From NCBI RefSeq assembly GCF_000189635.1, contig NW_002476169.1, positions 310,001 through 374,000 on the forward strand: DNA of 64,000 nt. Reading direction: 5' to 3'. The position numbers and the translations under genes are program-made. Source of the stretch: Tetrahymena thermophila SB210. Its lineage: Eukaryota > Ciliophora > Oligohymenophorea > Hymenostomatida > Tetrahymenidae. Below are positions 25,274-38,941 of the stretch, piece by piece; positions within the stretch are counted from its first letter, which is position 1; the number at the start of each line of letters is the position of its first letter. The notes beneath the pieces were generated by a model. That model was not told where the DNA came from, made no database searches, and was given only the letters and a program-made list of their open reading frames with translations.

Positions 25274-27895
25274 ATGAATTAGAGAAGCATTTTTAAAATT
25301 AAATTTTTATTAATATTTTTTATCATTCTATACATTATAGAAGAATGTTATGGAATTATTAGCGATATAAATATAGAAGGATACTAGATTCCTTTTTGTA
25401 TCTAATACCTTAATGCTGCTACTCTAAGTGATAGAGATAATCCAAATAGTATTACTTTGTGCTTAAAATGTTAAAAAATGAGAGTCCTATCAAGTGATTA
25501 TAAGACATGCTTAAATGTAAGAGAAGAGATAGTAAATTTGAAACTGCTAAATTGCAAAAGATTGGATTATTTAGGTTAATGTGCAGAAGCAATAGATGGA
25601 ATTGAGATTATAGATGGTAAGTATTCATTTACGGATTAGAATTATTAAAATGATAGATGCGCAATTGCTTCTAAAAACTATGAAAGCTGCTTAATGCCAA
25701 GATTTGGATATGCTCTTGATATTAAAGAATAAAGGTTATATAAAGATCATTCAAAATATCCTACTTTCTGCTAGCTTTACGATTCATTTTTAGAAAAATG
25801 CATTAAATATTTTGACTATTTCCTACCTAGTGAAGCCTCAAATGGACTTTCTATTTACTTAAATAACTTTATCAATCCTCATCTAGTTGACTCTATTGTT
25901 TCTCATTCAAATAAAATAGTGTGTGTAGATAGTAACAAATATTTTTATAGCTTAAATGGATGTTTTAGTAAGAGTTTGTATATATCGACTGAAATTACTA
26001 TTCACTATTGCAAAGAATTTTTAAATAATGGTATTTGCAAATAGTGTAAAGACAAATACGCTTTATAGAAAAATGGCCTTTCTTGCCAAAAGATTTTTAT
26101 ACCTAAGTGTGTTATGTATGATATAATAGAAGAAAAATCAGTTTGCATTTAATGTTAGCCTTTTTATAGAATTAAATATTTTGATTGTATACTAATGGAG
26201 AATTGTTAAATGCTTCATCCTCTTAATCCAAATATATGTATTGCATGCTAGTCTCCTTACTAGTTAAATAAATTGAAAAATATATGTGAACAGCCTTAAC
26301 AATAAATAGTTACTGAGGCATTTTGCGAATTGTATTCTTCGAATGGTAAGTGTTTGCTATGTAAATAGAATCAATTTAACTATTTATTTTAAGGCTACTG
26401 TATTCCTAGATAAAAGTCTTAATTTTGTAAAAATCCAGATCCTAATAACGATTCTTGCTTAACACTAGAATGTATTAATGATACATATTATGCTTAAATA
26501 AATTCTGAAGATTTTTCCTTCAATTATGAGCAACCTGATATAAAAGAAATAGCTTTGAATAATTTAATCAAATATAGACTAGTAGCTTAAAAGTCATTCT
26601 CAATATTTTGTAATAAAAGAATTAATTATCCAATAACTAATTGCTAAATTTATCACCCTTTATATGAGTCTTGTTAAAAATGTGAAAATAACTTTTATAT
26701 GAAGAGAACTAATTTTGATAATAGCAATCAATCTAATATTCAAGTAAATTCAAGCCAAATAGATGCAAATGATTTAGATTATTAAAGTACTAGTGATTTC
26801 AGTGTGTTCATTTGTTAGAAAGAGTTTAATTTTCATTAGGTGCAGATATAAAATTGTATGTAATATAGTTTAGATGGAATTTACTGCATTTAATGTTTGC
26901 CTGGATATTATGAAGCGAAAAAAAAATGTATTTAAGGTATTCCGAATTGTAAAATTCATGGAGGCTTTTAAAAATGTTTGGAATGTGAAGAAGGTTTTAT
27001 CTTAATTACATATAAAAATGATAACGAAGTATTTTAAAAAAGATGTGAAAAAAATAAAAATATTAGACCAATTCAAAAAAATGATGGAAGCTTTTATTAG
27101 CAGGATGAACCATAAAATGCTATTAAATCTATAATTAATAAAATGAGTTTTTGCAAATTTATAAATTTAGGTTACATCATGTTTAAAAGTTATAAAATAT
27201 GTTTAAATGATAGCTATCTCCCTGATTGTTAAGAAGGCTATTATGGTTAGTAAAATAAAATTATATGTGAGACTTGCAGAATGAGATTTATCCTCTACAA
27301 TAATACTTGTTATAAAGATAAGCTATACTAACCTATCTATTCTTAAAGAAAGCTTCAGAAAATTACTAAAAAATGTATGTCTGTAATTAATTAATAGTCC
27401 TCAGGATGTGATACTAATATATAAGATTAAATAGTAATTAGTCAGCCATCGATTTATGGTGAAACTGATGAAAGCATAAAGTATAATATCACTTTATGCT
27501 AAATAAAAAACTGTTAAGTGTGTGAATATGATAGATGTTTAAAATGCAATTAATCATATAAACTATTAGATTAAAAAGTTTGCTAAAAAATTTGTGAGGA
27601 TAATAGTAAAGATGAAGAATGTACAAAAGAAATAAAGTAAAGTGATGATGAAAATAAAATATTTGAGAAAGATTAAAATAATGATAACCTAAGTGCTAAT
27701 AAAACAGATAACAAATAAAAAACTGAATTACAAAAACAGTAAGGTTTTTAACCTTATCGCAAAATTTTGAAAATCTTGTTAATAATTGCTGCTTGTATAA
27801 CAGCAGTGATAATAATATTTTACTTGTATAGGTATGCAAGATAAAAAAAAATGTAAAATGATCAAAACAGTTAAAGCTATACTCTTTTTTAGTGA
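25274..27895 (+). CDS. Cysteine-rich type I membrane protein
   Basis: One uninterrupted exon of 873 codons, ATG at 25274 to TGA at 27893-27895. Residues about 8-26 are a strongly hydrophobic signal peptide. The long extracellular part has many Cys pairs of the C-x2-C type (for example CKQCKDKYAL, CIQCQPFYR, CMQYSLDGIYCIQCLPGYYEAKKKC), resembling the furin-like/EGF-like Cys-rich repeat proteins common in ciliates. Residues about 831-855 form one transmembrane helix (KILLIIAACITAVIIIFYLY), followed by a basic stop-transfer stretch and a short cytosolic tail. An acidic Lys/Asp/Asn-rich linker precedes the helix. A surface or secretory-pathway protein is the likely role; no enzyme motif is visible and the exact family is not identified. 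Lack of introns in so long a gene is notable beside its neighbours but common for this class. Confidence 0.85.
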
Positions 27896-28250
27896 AATAT
27901 TTCAATAAAAAACTTAAAAAAATCTTCTAATTAAATTAATATAATAAAAAGTTACTGTAGAAATTAAAATTAAATTACTTTTATATTTTAAAATTTATAA
28001 ATTTTATTTATCACAAAAAATTCTCAAAAAATAAATATTAAATTAAAAAAAATAATTTAATTATTAAAGTAATATATTAAATCAAAAAGAAAATATTTAA
28101 TACAAAATATAACTTTTTAATTCAAGAAAATAGCTATTTAATTTTGCAAAATGATTTATTTATTTATTTATGATTTTTATTTAATAAACAATAAATAATT
28201 TGTAAAATTTAATAAAATGTTCATTTAAATTAAATCTATAAAAGCTTGGA
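27896..28250. other. Short convergent spacer
   Basis: AT-rich spacer between the 3' ends of the Cys-rich membrane protein gene (+) and the Vps8 gene (-). Nothing but presumed 3' UTRs is visible. Confidence 0.5.
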
Positions 28251-31200
28251 TCAATAATAATTTTCATACTGTCTTCTTATTTATTCAAAATTATCCATAT
28301 CTTATTATATAAATTTGTCAAATACTTTTAAGCGTTTTTACTAATCTTCTCTATATTTTCTTATGATATCTTTAATGTCCATTTTATTACTTCTATCAGT
28401 TATAACAGATTGAGAGTCTTTTTAGCTTTCTTAATATTAGCTAGAACTATACCCAGCTTCTCTATTTAAATTTAAGTTATTTATTTAAGAATTTAGATCT
28501 TGCTCTGTATTATTAATAGTGCTGTTGTTTGTGTTATTATTTTGCAATTTTTGAGAAACTTATTTTTGTTCTTATTCTAATTATTGAAGATATGGAAATT
28601 CTTATTTCATACATTTGGTACATAGATAAACTTTATTTTGAGGCTATGGATTTTAGGCACCTGCTTGTAAATTTTATGTGTTTTTTCTTTTTTTATGATG
28701 ATTAAATGAATCGTAGATATCTAAACAACGTTAGTGATATACATGTTTACAAGTAAACACAACTATATCTGAACTGAAATTCTTTATATGATTTTGGCAT
28801 TAAGGATGGCTACAAATAACATCGTAGCTATTACCTTAAGTTGTCTTTTGAATGAAATTTAAATTTTATTATATAACATCTTAAAGAAGTACTTCTTTTC
28901 CTTCTTGAAGAAAAACTATTTCTTCAGATAAAGTTGTTAAGATTTAGCAAAAGCTATCTTTAATTGATTAGAAAGAAAATTAGCTTTAATAATCCTAGAC
29001 AAGTTTTATTATTCCTTAAATTGAAACGTAGTTAGATATTTCTATGAAGAGTTTAGCTATAATATTTGAAAAAATTTTGTTTACTACCTCATATGATTCT
29101 TTCTTTTAATTGATGTAATTTGCTATATCTTACCATAATCTTTTACCTTCAGAAGGAGCTTCTTTACAGCTAAGTATATCGTTAGCCATATTGACCCATA
29201 TTTCTTAATTATTTGACTGAGATTTACTATAAGAAATGCAAGAATCTATAAGCTATTAAAATTTAATGCCCAAAACATGCTAAAGTTAAGTTATACTCGT
29301 AGTAGCTGCATAGTTAAGAAGGCTTGACTACTTCGAAGGAGTGTCATTTTGGTTACTGTTGCTTTTCTCCTGTTAGCTAAATCTACCTTTAGAAATACGC
29401 TAAAATGTTTTTGTGCATTCTTCAAGGAAAATTCTTGAATAGAGTTGAATAGCTTCTTAAAAGTTACCTTATTTTTCACAAAGATAAGCAACAGCATCGT
29501 AAGCATGATTTAACCTACAGACTATATTTATTTTTTCTAAAGGATAAAAGTTAGTTTTAAGCTCCTAAACTACTCTAGAAGGGTCAACTTTACACAAAAG
29601 AGCAATATATAATGTTAGGGTTTCCTCATTAATAGGTTAAATAGCTTGCTAAGCATCTTTTTAATTTTAAACACCTGAATTAAAATTTTAAGATTACTAA
29701 GCTAATTAAGATTATGGTGTAGAAGGGGTAGGTGATGGTGAAGCCAAAGCTTTTTTTCTATCTTCCATAATGCATTCTAAATAATCTAGAAGTAAAGTTT
29801 ACTCAGTTAGTAAACATTCAAATATTTTGTCTTCTTTCTCTTTCATGAAATTGTGTACAATATTTTTAGTATATCTTGTACTTGTTAGAATCATAGATTT
29901 TATATTTTCAATTACATAACCTTTGAGTATTTCTTTTTACTATTCTGAAAGTTCATCACTTTTGAAAGCTTCGTTAAGCCAAGTGAATATTTTGTAACGA
30001 TTAACTCTCAAAGAGCTTTTTACCATCATTATTTGGTATTAATTAAATGCTTAATTCAAGTCTCCTACTAAATATTAACAATAAGCAAAAATTTCAAGAT
30101 CAACTTTTTCTTAAGCGTATCTTTTCTTTTAAATTGCAAGAAATTCATCTACCATTTATTACACCTTTTTTTCATAGTCTGGATCATTTTATTATTTCAA
30201 TAGCTTAGCTTTATCATCGTACTATTATTAAACAGTATTTATCATTGTATCACTTTATTTATCAATCTCAGAGATGAGTTCAATCAAACCTTCGAGTAAA
30301 AGTTTTTATTTCCTCATTCTTTTTACTAATGCAAGTATATTTGATTATTTAATTTAAATTTCTTTTTCAGTTTAGACGAAGCTGTTATCTTAAAGGAGAA
30401 ATTCTGCACTGTCTTTGCATATTGCTAAATCGATTGGAATATCTATAAAATGAGCAACTCTTCCTACAAAATAATAAAAATCTTTTTTGATCTTTTCATT
30501 TTTCTAAATCAAAGGTTTCAATATCTTATAAATCTTTTTTATCATTTGCTCATGCACAAAGTTTGGATATTAAATGACGTTTTAGTCTTTCCTAATTTTA
30601 TAATGGAAATAATAATTTTAGCTAAAATTTTAGTGGAATAAATATAACTATTAAAATAATAAAAAATTAAATTTTATTAATAATTTAAATTTTACTATTC
30701 AGAGTCATAAAGAAAATACTTAAAGAGTAATTAGTCTTTTTCACGAAGGATATTTGCAGGTTTACCTACAAATAGAAGATAAACAACCTCAAAATATACA
30801 TTAGAATCAACTTTTGCAAAATCAGTTATGACTTAATCAGAGAAAAACCATGATACGACTGTTCTAAGAGCACTAGGGAATTTATTTTCTTCAATTTAAT
30901 CATTTGGGTACAATTTTTACTGCAAAGTAAGACGAATAAACCAGAGACAACGATAAACATATTTTTCACTACTCTTTTTTACATTTTACTCACGCACAGC
31001 TGTCTGGTATTCATTGTACATTTTTTCAAGAGAAGAAATGAAATCATTATCCTTGCGAGTTGAAATGTATATAAGTGGAGTAAAAAGTTAATACTCAACA
31101 CACTATTTAAGAGTTTCATATTAATCTATAGAACTTAAATCTAAATTTACGATCATAATTTAAACAACATTAAATTTCTTTTTCTCTAAGAAGAATTTAA

Positions 31201-33367
31201 GAGCAAAATTGAAGTATTCTTTAGGTATCCTTTTTATTTTATGCTTTAAAATGAAAGGTTCTAACAACGCATGAAAAGCTTCATTTGAGTCTAATTCCAT
31301 AATACATCTTCTGGCGTCTTTAAATAGAGTCTCGAAGTCGCGTGTCTCTATTAGGTACTCAAAGCAGATCTTAGAAAATCTCCAAGTTTCTTCCTATTTA
31401 TCAGAATTTGGTACATAATTTTCTATACGATTTTTCTCTTTCTCCAAATAAGATAAGAAGAGTTTCTCACAAGTTTCATTAAAATCCTTTTTCTAAACAG
31501 AATCAATTTTATCTGGCAACTTAGCAAACGATTGCAGACTACCGTGTTGGAGCATCATAGCTATTTTCAAAGCAATAGTCCAATCTTTCTTTTTAATATA
31601 CTTAAATATGCACTCCTTCCACTCAAAGAAGTGACCTCTGATAATATTTTTGGAAGTTAAGATGAAAACATCAGAATTAGAAACAACTATTGAATTGTTA
31701 AACGTTCTTTTTAACTTATTTTACTAATCTTTAATGAGAAACATAAAATTGATTTCCTATTCTATTATATAATTATGCTTCACGTAATTCTTTTAGTGTT
31801 TATGATGGGTAGGAGTTAAGGTATTTGATGAACCGATATTAGAATTTGATGGGAGCTTCAACTCAGAAGTGCTATTCATAGAGAGATTATCAGTAGTAGA
31901 TAAGTCACCCTGATAAGCGCCACCTACAGTTTCACCTGTATATATGATTTTAAGCTCATTTCTGCTATTCAGTAAATAAATCATGCTAAAACTTATCCAT
32001 TACATATAAAAGATTGAATGGTCTATTACTAAGTGACCTACTATATCAAAACCTTCACTTATTACATTTTATTAAGATGTTATTTGCATAATTATCATTT
32101 TGTTCATTTAGTACAGCTATACTAGTGGTCCCCAACCTACTGCGAGAATAGGAAAATCCATGTTATCCATAGTTTGATATGGCGCTCTTCCTTTACCCCA
32201 AGTTACACATGGCAATGCAGGCTACAAAAGATTCGGTCTTTCTATCTCGTATAGCTTTTTAACAACAGGTTCTAGACAAATTATTACAACAGAAGTTGCG
32301 GTGCACAAGGCTACTATAGTTGAATTTATGCGAGATAATTCTGAATTATAGCAATGCTTTTCTTGAAGAATTTCTATATTATAAATAATTTAAGAAGGTG
32401 ATTCTGCTTTATTCAATAAACGTTATCTGTCAAATGTGTAGTCCAACCATTTCCACTCAACCTTAAATAGAAATATGTTGCCAGCAAGATCACTTGAAAT
32501 AAATCTTTCTCTGCCTTTCCAATACTTAGCAACTAATATAGTATTTTCATGCACACCTAAGATCTGCTTTATGCATTTTCCTGAAAATGTTTCGTAAAGA
32601 GATATTGTTCCTTTTTCGAACCCAATAAGAATAGCATCACCTTCTTTATTTACATCTATACTTGACACACTTCCATATTTTCTGTAATCATCAAATGTTC
32701 CTATGACTTAAGTAATTTTGTATGAGTTAATATCAAACATTACTACCATTCCATATGATGTTCCAATAATTATTAGTTTATTTGGCAAAATGCAAATTGC
32801 TTTAGGCAATCCATAATTTTTATTATTCCTAAATTCTTACTCAACTCCAATTTATGGGTAGAGGTAAGATGAAATAGACTCTAAACTATTATACTCCATA
32901 TTATAATCATCTGGTAACTTTGCTCTAGAAATGATTAATTCTTTTTCAAAATTTTAAAAGAGTTAGTTATCATTATTCATTATTTATCCTTATTCTTAAT
33001 CTATTAGATCAAGTGGGTTTATGGCATTTAGCTTATTCTCTTTCATTTCTTTTTCTGCTTAAATAAGAGCTTCCTCTTCTTCTCTCTACTTTCTCTTTCT
33101 CCTCAGTATATCTTAATATTCTTCCTTACCAGTCAATATTTTATCATTTTGCTAATCTTTTTAAGCTTCAATAAGTTATGAGAATACTTTTTGCTAATTA
33201 TCTTAAGCTAATTCTTTTTTTTATTGCTCATCTATTTATTTGCTTGAAGGTGTAGCTAAAATTTCTTCCTGCAAATCATCATCATCGTCTGAAGACTATA
33301 AGATCTATTCTAAATCTAAATTTCCAGCACTTACATCGCTGAATGAATCATTATTTTCTATGTCCAT
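28251..33367 (-). CDS. VPS8: Vps8 homologue, CORVET tethering complex subunit
   Basis: Minus-strand gene of two exons, 33367-30696 and 30459-28251, 1626 codons plus TGA. The intron acceptor is my choice to keep phase; a nearby AG could shift a few residues. The N-terminus is acidic and coiled-coil-like. A WD40-type beta-propeller follows (blades such as MVVMFDINSYKITQV and GTISLYETFSGKC). Then comes the Vps8-type helical solenoid, starting about HFFEWKECIFKYIKKKDW and TIALKIAMMLQHG. A C-terminal RING lies at about 1434-1510, with C-x4-C, then CKHVYHQRC, then a C-x2-C pair (YLCTKCMK). Yeast and human Vps8 have this same order of propeller, solenoid and RING. CORVET tethers early endosomes through Rab5. 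Tetrahymena is known to have an expanded Vps8 family, some tied to secretory-granule (mucocyst) formation; I cannot tell which paralogue this is. A Ser/Asn-rich tail extends past the RING. Confidence 0.9.
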
Positions 33368-34575
33368 TTTATTTTTTAGTATTTGATAAAGTTCTATTAA
33401 ATAATTTATCTTGAAAAAGCTTTATTTATATAATATCTATTTATCTATCTATGTCTTTATTTATTAAAATCTGATTATTATTCAAATCAAAATAACTAAT
33501 TATAAATGATTAATATTTAATATAAAAAATTAACTCACTTTATGATGTCTATTTTAATTTTTATTTTATTATGTATCAAATTTCTTCAATTTAAAATATT
33601 AATTTTTCATTCTACTTTTATATTTTCACAAGTATTTTATCAATTTTTACATTTTTAGTTTTAATAATGAACTAGAAAATTTCTTGATAAATAAATCATT
33701 TCTACTTTATTCATTTTGATTTATCAAAATTTAAATTTTTATGTTTACCATATACCTCAAGTTTAATAGTAAAATTGTAATATATTTAAATAAGAAATTT
33801 GAGCACTAAAATAATTATAAACTAAATAAAAATACCAACTAAATATTTAAATATGCTCAGAAATAATTGTTTAAATCAATTTTACAAAAAATTTAGCACT
33901 GTAATTTGCAAGAGATTATTTTTATTTAATTTATCTTTTATCTAATTTATTAACAATTTGTTGAATATTTGATTTATGATTTATTTTTTTAATTATCATG
34001 TTTATTTATTGTGCTTGATAAATTATAGTTTTAGATTAGTTAATTTTTCATTATAGTTAAATTATTATATTTCTATAAAATTTAGTTTCATTTTTAATCA
34101 TCTAATAATTAAATTTATAAAATATTATTATTTAATTAATAGATAAAGTTTTAATGATAATTCATATCAATATTGTTTTAATCATAACAGAATTTTAAAA
34201 ACTAGAAATAGAGAGATTGATTGATAATGGTTTGAAATTTAGTTTGTTGTTTCATATTATTTAATTATAAAAATTTTTGCATTTTGTTTGTCTTTTAATT
34301 ATTTGTACAACTAAAATGAAAGTGCTGTTAGATATTTTCAATAGAAACTGCTAATAATTTTTTTTGGAATCATTTATCATCACTCAAATGAGCATTTAAT
34401 AAAACAATCTATATTCTTTTTAATTAGAAACATTTATTTTTCTTAGTTGTTATTCAGAATACATCATTTTTATAAAAAAATTAAAAAAATCAAATTAAAA
34501 AAGTAAAAGATCAAAACATTTAGTAGGTTCAAAGAGCATTTTCATTCAAAAACTTAAATAGTATTAGGTATTAAA
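33368..34575. other. Divergent intergenic region
   Basis: AT-rich DNA between the 5' ends of the Vps8 gene (-) and the zinc-finger gene (+), so both promoters should lie here. A short ATCT-type run sits at about 33435-33453. No gene or distinctive element is seen. Confidence 0.55.
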
Positions 34576-36595
34576 ATGAATTCGTCTAATAATAATTGGA
34601 AAATGGGTAATGAAAGGAGAGTCAATTTAGCTATGACTGCTGAATTAGCCTTAAATGGTAATGCAGGTACATTTCCAGATTGATTAATTATGATTGATTA
34701 TTGACTTTTCTATATGAATTATATTTAAATTTAAACGTTATATAAAATGAAATTCTATATTTGTAGAGTTTTAATTACTTTTTGCAAACCATTTAATAGG
34801 TAGTAAAAATATTTCAAATATGCAATATAATCCCTCAGTGCAAGGAGGAGCTGTTCCAAGAGTTCGTGGAGCTGGTATGGAATCTAATTTAAATACTAAC
34901 GATATATTAGGTACTTATAAAATGCAAGGAGGAAATGGAATAGGAAATAGTAGCAAAGGCTTCGGATACAGTGAAGAAAATAAAGATTTAACAAGCGGAT
35001 ATAAGCCTTCTTAAGTAACAACTGGGTTACCTCCTAGAGGATATAATTCTAATAATGATTACAATAGCTTTAATACAGGCCTATCAACAAATAACAATAT
35101 TAACAATTAATATAAACCTACAGGTATGGGAGCAGATGGATTTGGAAATTTTTAAACCACTAGTAGTAATAGTAGTATTTAAGCAGAATCAAATGGATTT
35201 AAAGTTTAAAGAGTGAGAGGAACATAGCAAGGAGGTCCTACAGCCATAAACAATTAGAATTTTTAAGGAACACAAGCTTTTGGTGGCGGAAATACTCAAA
35301 ATAATTAAGTAGGCTAAGGTACAGGGTACGGTTTAGCAAGAAATAATTCAAGAAAAGATGAAAATGCAGATATAGATTAACAAACAAGGTAACTAAAGTT
35401 GGAAATAGACTCGCTAGATTTAAAATTGGGGTAAAAGAATAGTGCAACAAATGGCAGCAGCAATAACTTTTACCAAAATAATGAGCAACAAAATAATGCT
35501 TTTAAGAGTTCAGCCACTAACTTTGGATCTAATAATAATATTAATACTGGCTTTACAGGATCAGGAAAGAATTTTTACTCTAATAACAACAACAGTGATT
35601 CAAATTCTAATTAATTCAATTCAACTGCTACTGGAGCAGGAAATAGTGTCTATGGCAATAACGGATTTGGAATTTCCTTTGGTAATGCTAATAATAATAA
35701 TAATAATATGACAAATAACAATAACTTTGATAATTTTGGTGCTATGAATTTAAATAACGTTTAAAGTAGCTCTCCAAAAAATTTTAATTCAACTTTACAA
35801 TCAAATTAGCTAAACTTAACTTAAAACTCTTCAACTAATAACAATAATAATCGTTTACCTCCTAGAGGAAGACCTCCTGTCGGCCCATCAGCTAACAATA
35901 ACTTCGAAGATACTTTTGGAGTCAAGACAGATAATAACTAATAAAATGAGGTGAGAAAAATACCAGTTAATCTAGAGAATTTAAATAGTTAAAATAAAAA
36001 CACTAATTCTACTAATAATAATAATAACACTAATAGCAAAAATAATAATGAAACTAAAGAATTCTCAACAGGAACATATGATCCATCAAATATTTTAAAC
36101 CAAAACAGATAAGGAAGAATGAGAAGTTTGGGAAAAAAAGATGCAAATATAAATTCTCATGAAGAAAAGGCAGCATAAGCAACAGGAAGCAAAAACATAC
36201 CTGATTAAGAGCCTGAATAAGAATAATTTTAATGCCCTGAAGGTTGTGGTCGTAAATTTAACAAGAATGCTCTAGCTAAGCATATTCCTTAATGCAAAAA
36301 GCATTTCTAACCTAAGAAAGAAGATTAAAAACCTTAAGAGTAGTAGAAAATGCAATAAGATGCAGTGCAGCATACTGCAGAAGCTAAAAAATAAGTAAAA
36401 CCACCTAAGCAAGCATCTAAAAAACCTGGTTCTAAAGATTAAAAATCAAGACCTGAGCAAAAAGATTCAAATAAGAATGAAGCATTGCGTAAATTAAAGG
36501 AGTAAAAGAAAAAAGAATTGATGTAATAAAATAAAGAGTAAGAAAAAGGCGATGATGAATTAGTTGATGAACCTAATCATAACGAATACTTATGA
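34576..36595 (+). CDS. Asn/Gln-rich protein with a C2HC zinc finger
   Basis: Two exons, 34576-34666 and 34800-36595, 628 codons plus TGA; the phase-1 intron joins Gly. The N-terminal two thirds are low-complexity: Asn, Gln, Gly, Ser and Thr runs including AAT codon repeats near 35690-35705, with scattered RGxGxxPRVRGAG and LPPRG motifs, so a disordered, prion-like segment is likely. Near residues 510-535 is a single zinc finger, CPEGCGRKFNKNALAKHIPQC, with the C-x(2-4)-C-x12-H-x3-C spacing of the zf-C2HC type found in ZC2HC1-like proteins. The C-terminal 110 residues are highly charged (Lys/Glu/Gln) and probably coiled coil. By family the finger binds zinc; nucleic-acid or protein binding is not shown. 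Function unknown. Confidence 0.85.
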
Positions 36596-38941
36596 AAAGT
36601 AAATAGTAAGTAAAAATGTTAATTTGTGATTAATTGATTTTATATCCCTCTAGTTTAAATTTAAAAAAACTATCTCATAGATATTTATATATAATAATAT
36701 AATAACTTTAAATATTCTAATTAAAATATAATATATTTTATACATACTTTATAAAGATAGAGTTATAGATACTCACCTCATCTACCTCTATCAACTTAAT
36801 AATATTATAAATAACTTCAAATATATTATTATAAATTAATCACTTTAAATAAATAAAAGTAAAAAATAGATATCTTGCTTTGCTGATCAATATTATTATT
36901 ACTTTTATATTTAGAACAAGCAAAATCAAATATTTAATCTACTCAATTAAATAAAAATACTTCCTTACTTTTTATTTTTAGATTTATTTTAGTTTTATGC
37001 AAAACTAAAAAGTAAAAAGTAAATTCAAATAAAATTCATAATTTTTGGATTTAAAACTTTTATAATTTATTCAAAAATAATTATTACTTAATTAACTATT
37101 TGTTTAATTTTAAAAAAAATTATTTTTAATAGATTAAGTAAATAATAGTACTTAAAATTTAAATATTAGATGCCTTTGCATAAATAAATTGCAAGTATAT
37201 ATTTTAAATAATTAAATATTCTATTGATTTTTTAATCTAATTATTCTAATTTAATAAATCAAAAAATATTTTGTCTAATTTTTTATATTTTTTTAAATAA
37301 TCTGCTGATGTGATTTATCCACATAAATTACATTTCTTAGAGTAATCATTAATTTTAAAAGGAGAGAAAGGAGAAAAGTAACAAATTTAGTTGTACTATA
37401 AATTAATAAAACAAAATATACCTGAAAAAAAATTTGGAGTATTTCCACAACATCAAATATTAATAATATTCTTACTATTTACTTTACCAACTTACATTGC
37501 AATTTTAAAAAAATAACATTTATCAAAAAAAACAGCCATAATTATATCAATCAAAAAATTATTTGCTTTCTTAACATTTTTGATAGATTTTTTTAAAAAT
37601 TAAGAAAAGAATTATAAATTCATAAAGATAGTTTTTTTTTTTATAATTAAAGTGAAATAGTCACTTTAAAAAAGTGAAATAGTCACTTTAAAAAAGTGAA
37701 ACAGGTGTTAAAAAATTTATAAAATCAATTAAGAAATTAGAGATTTCAATTTTTAAAATAAATCAATACATTACACTGATTTATCTTATTCGATTAGATG
37801 TTTAACAAATTTTTATAAATTATCATAAATAGAAAATATTTTGAACGTCAAAAGAGAATTACATGTATTTTTTTAAAATAATTAATTCAAAAATTTTGAT
37901 TTTAAATAAAATTTCTTCATCTGCAAAAAAAAATATTGTTGGAAAAATTATTTTAAATTATTTATTGTTTGTTTTGAATTGCTTTATAAGTCCAAAATAA
38001 TAATATAAATTTAGTATTTTCAAACCAGTAATTTATCAAATGATGTTAAATATAATTAATATTCAAATTATTTGATCAATGTTATTTATTTCTTTTTTAT
38101 ATTGTTTGAATACTTGTATTGCAATTAGATTCTCTTAATTAAGGTTTACAGTTTTTGATTAAAAAAATTAAGATATCAATACAAATTTATATGCGTTAAA
38201 GTGTAACAATTAAACATAGGATTGAGCAAGTTAATTTCCAAAATTATAATTTTTAAATTATTTGTAAATAAATAAACTGACAAAATAAAAATATTGTGAA
38301 TGCTAGATAAATACTATAAAGCTTAATCAAATGTCTTTTACTTTACTGAGATAATTTTAATTCAAAATAAAAATTTTCAAATAATTTATATGCATGTTTT
38401 GACAATAATAGTAATAATTTAGCGCAAGGAATGAAGGAAGTAATTTAATTAGATGACTTTTTTTTCTATTTTTGATTGTTTATCATGAAATGTTAATTAA
38501 TGATGAAAAGAATCAAATTTATTTATTAAAATTAAAAACAAAAAACTTAAAATGTATATAAATAATTTAATTGATATTTATTTAACTAATTATTAATTGA
38601 GATAGTACTTTATTTTATCTGTTTATTTAATGATTTATTATAATTGAAATTATTGGTTTAGTAAATTTTTTAGAATGTTAGTTTATTAGTAGAAGAAAAT
38701 TGATTGATAATTTAATTGGTAATTTAATTTTTATGATAATTATAAAGCTGTTGCTGACCTCAAGATTATTAATTAATTTTAAGCTTTTGACCACAAATTT
38801 GATTCTTTTCAATTTGTTGCTTGAAACAAAATTTTTTTAATTGGCTTATAAGTAAATACTATCTTTGCGGTATTAGTAAGCTATATTATAAAAATTCTAA
38901 TGATATTATAGAATAATTGTTGATAAATTAATGTTGATCAT
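36596..38941. other. AT-rich intergenic region
   Basis: Between convergent genes (zinc-finger protein + and phosphatase -). No protein-like frame. The one distinctive element is the tandem hairpin repeat at 37649-37704. Confidence 0.6.
37649..37704. repeat. Tandem hairpin repeat, 22-nt unit
   Basis: Two identical 22-nt units (37649-37670 and 37671-37692) plus a 12-base third copy with one change (37693-37704). Each full unit contains a perfect 7-bp inverted repeat, AAAGTGA then TCACTTT, around a 5-base AATAG loop, so the DNA or RNA could fold into two adjacent small hairpins. The third copy has lost its 3' arm. Confidence 0.85.

Noticed and set aside
35442..35711. Plus-strand open frame rich in Ile/Leu inside the zinc-finger gene
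   Set aside because: Wrong frame of Asn/Gln-rich coding sequence; the real frame is continuous across it.
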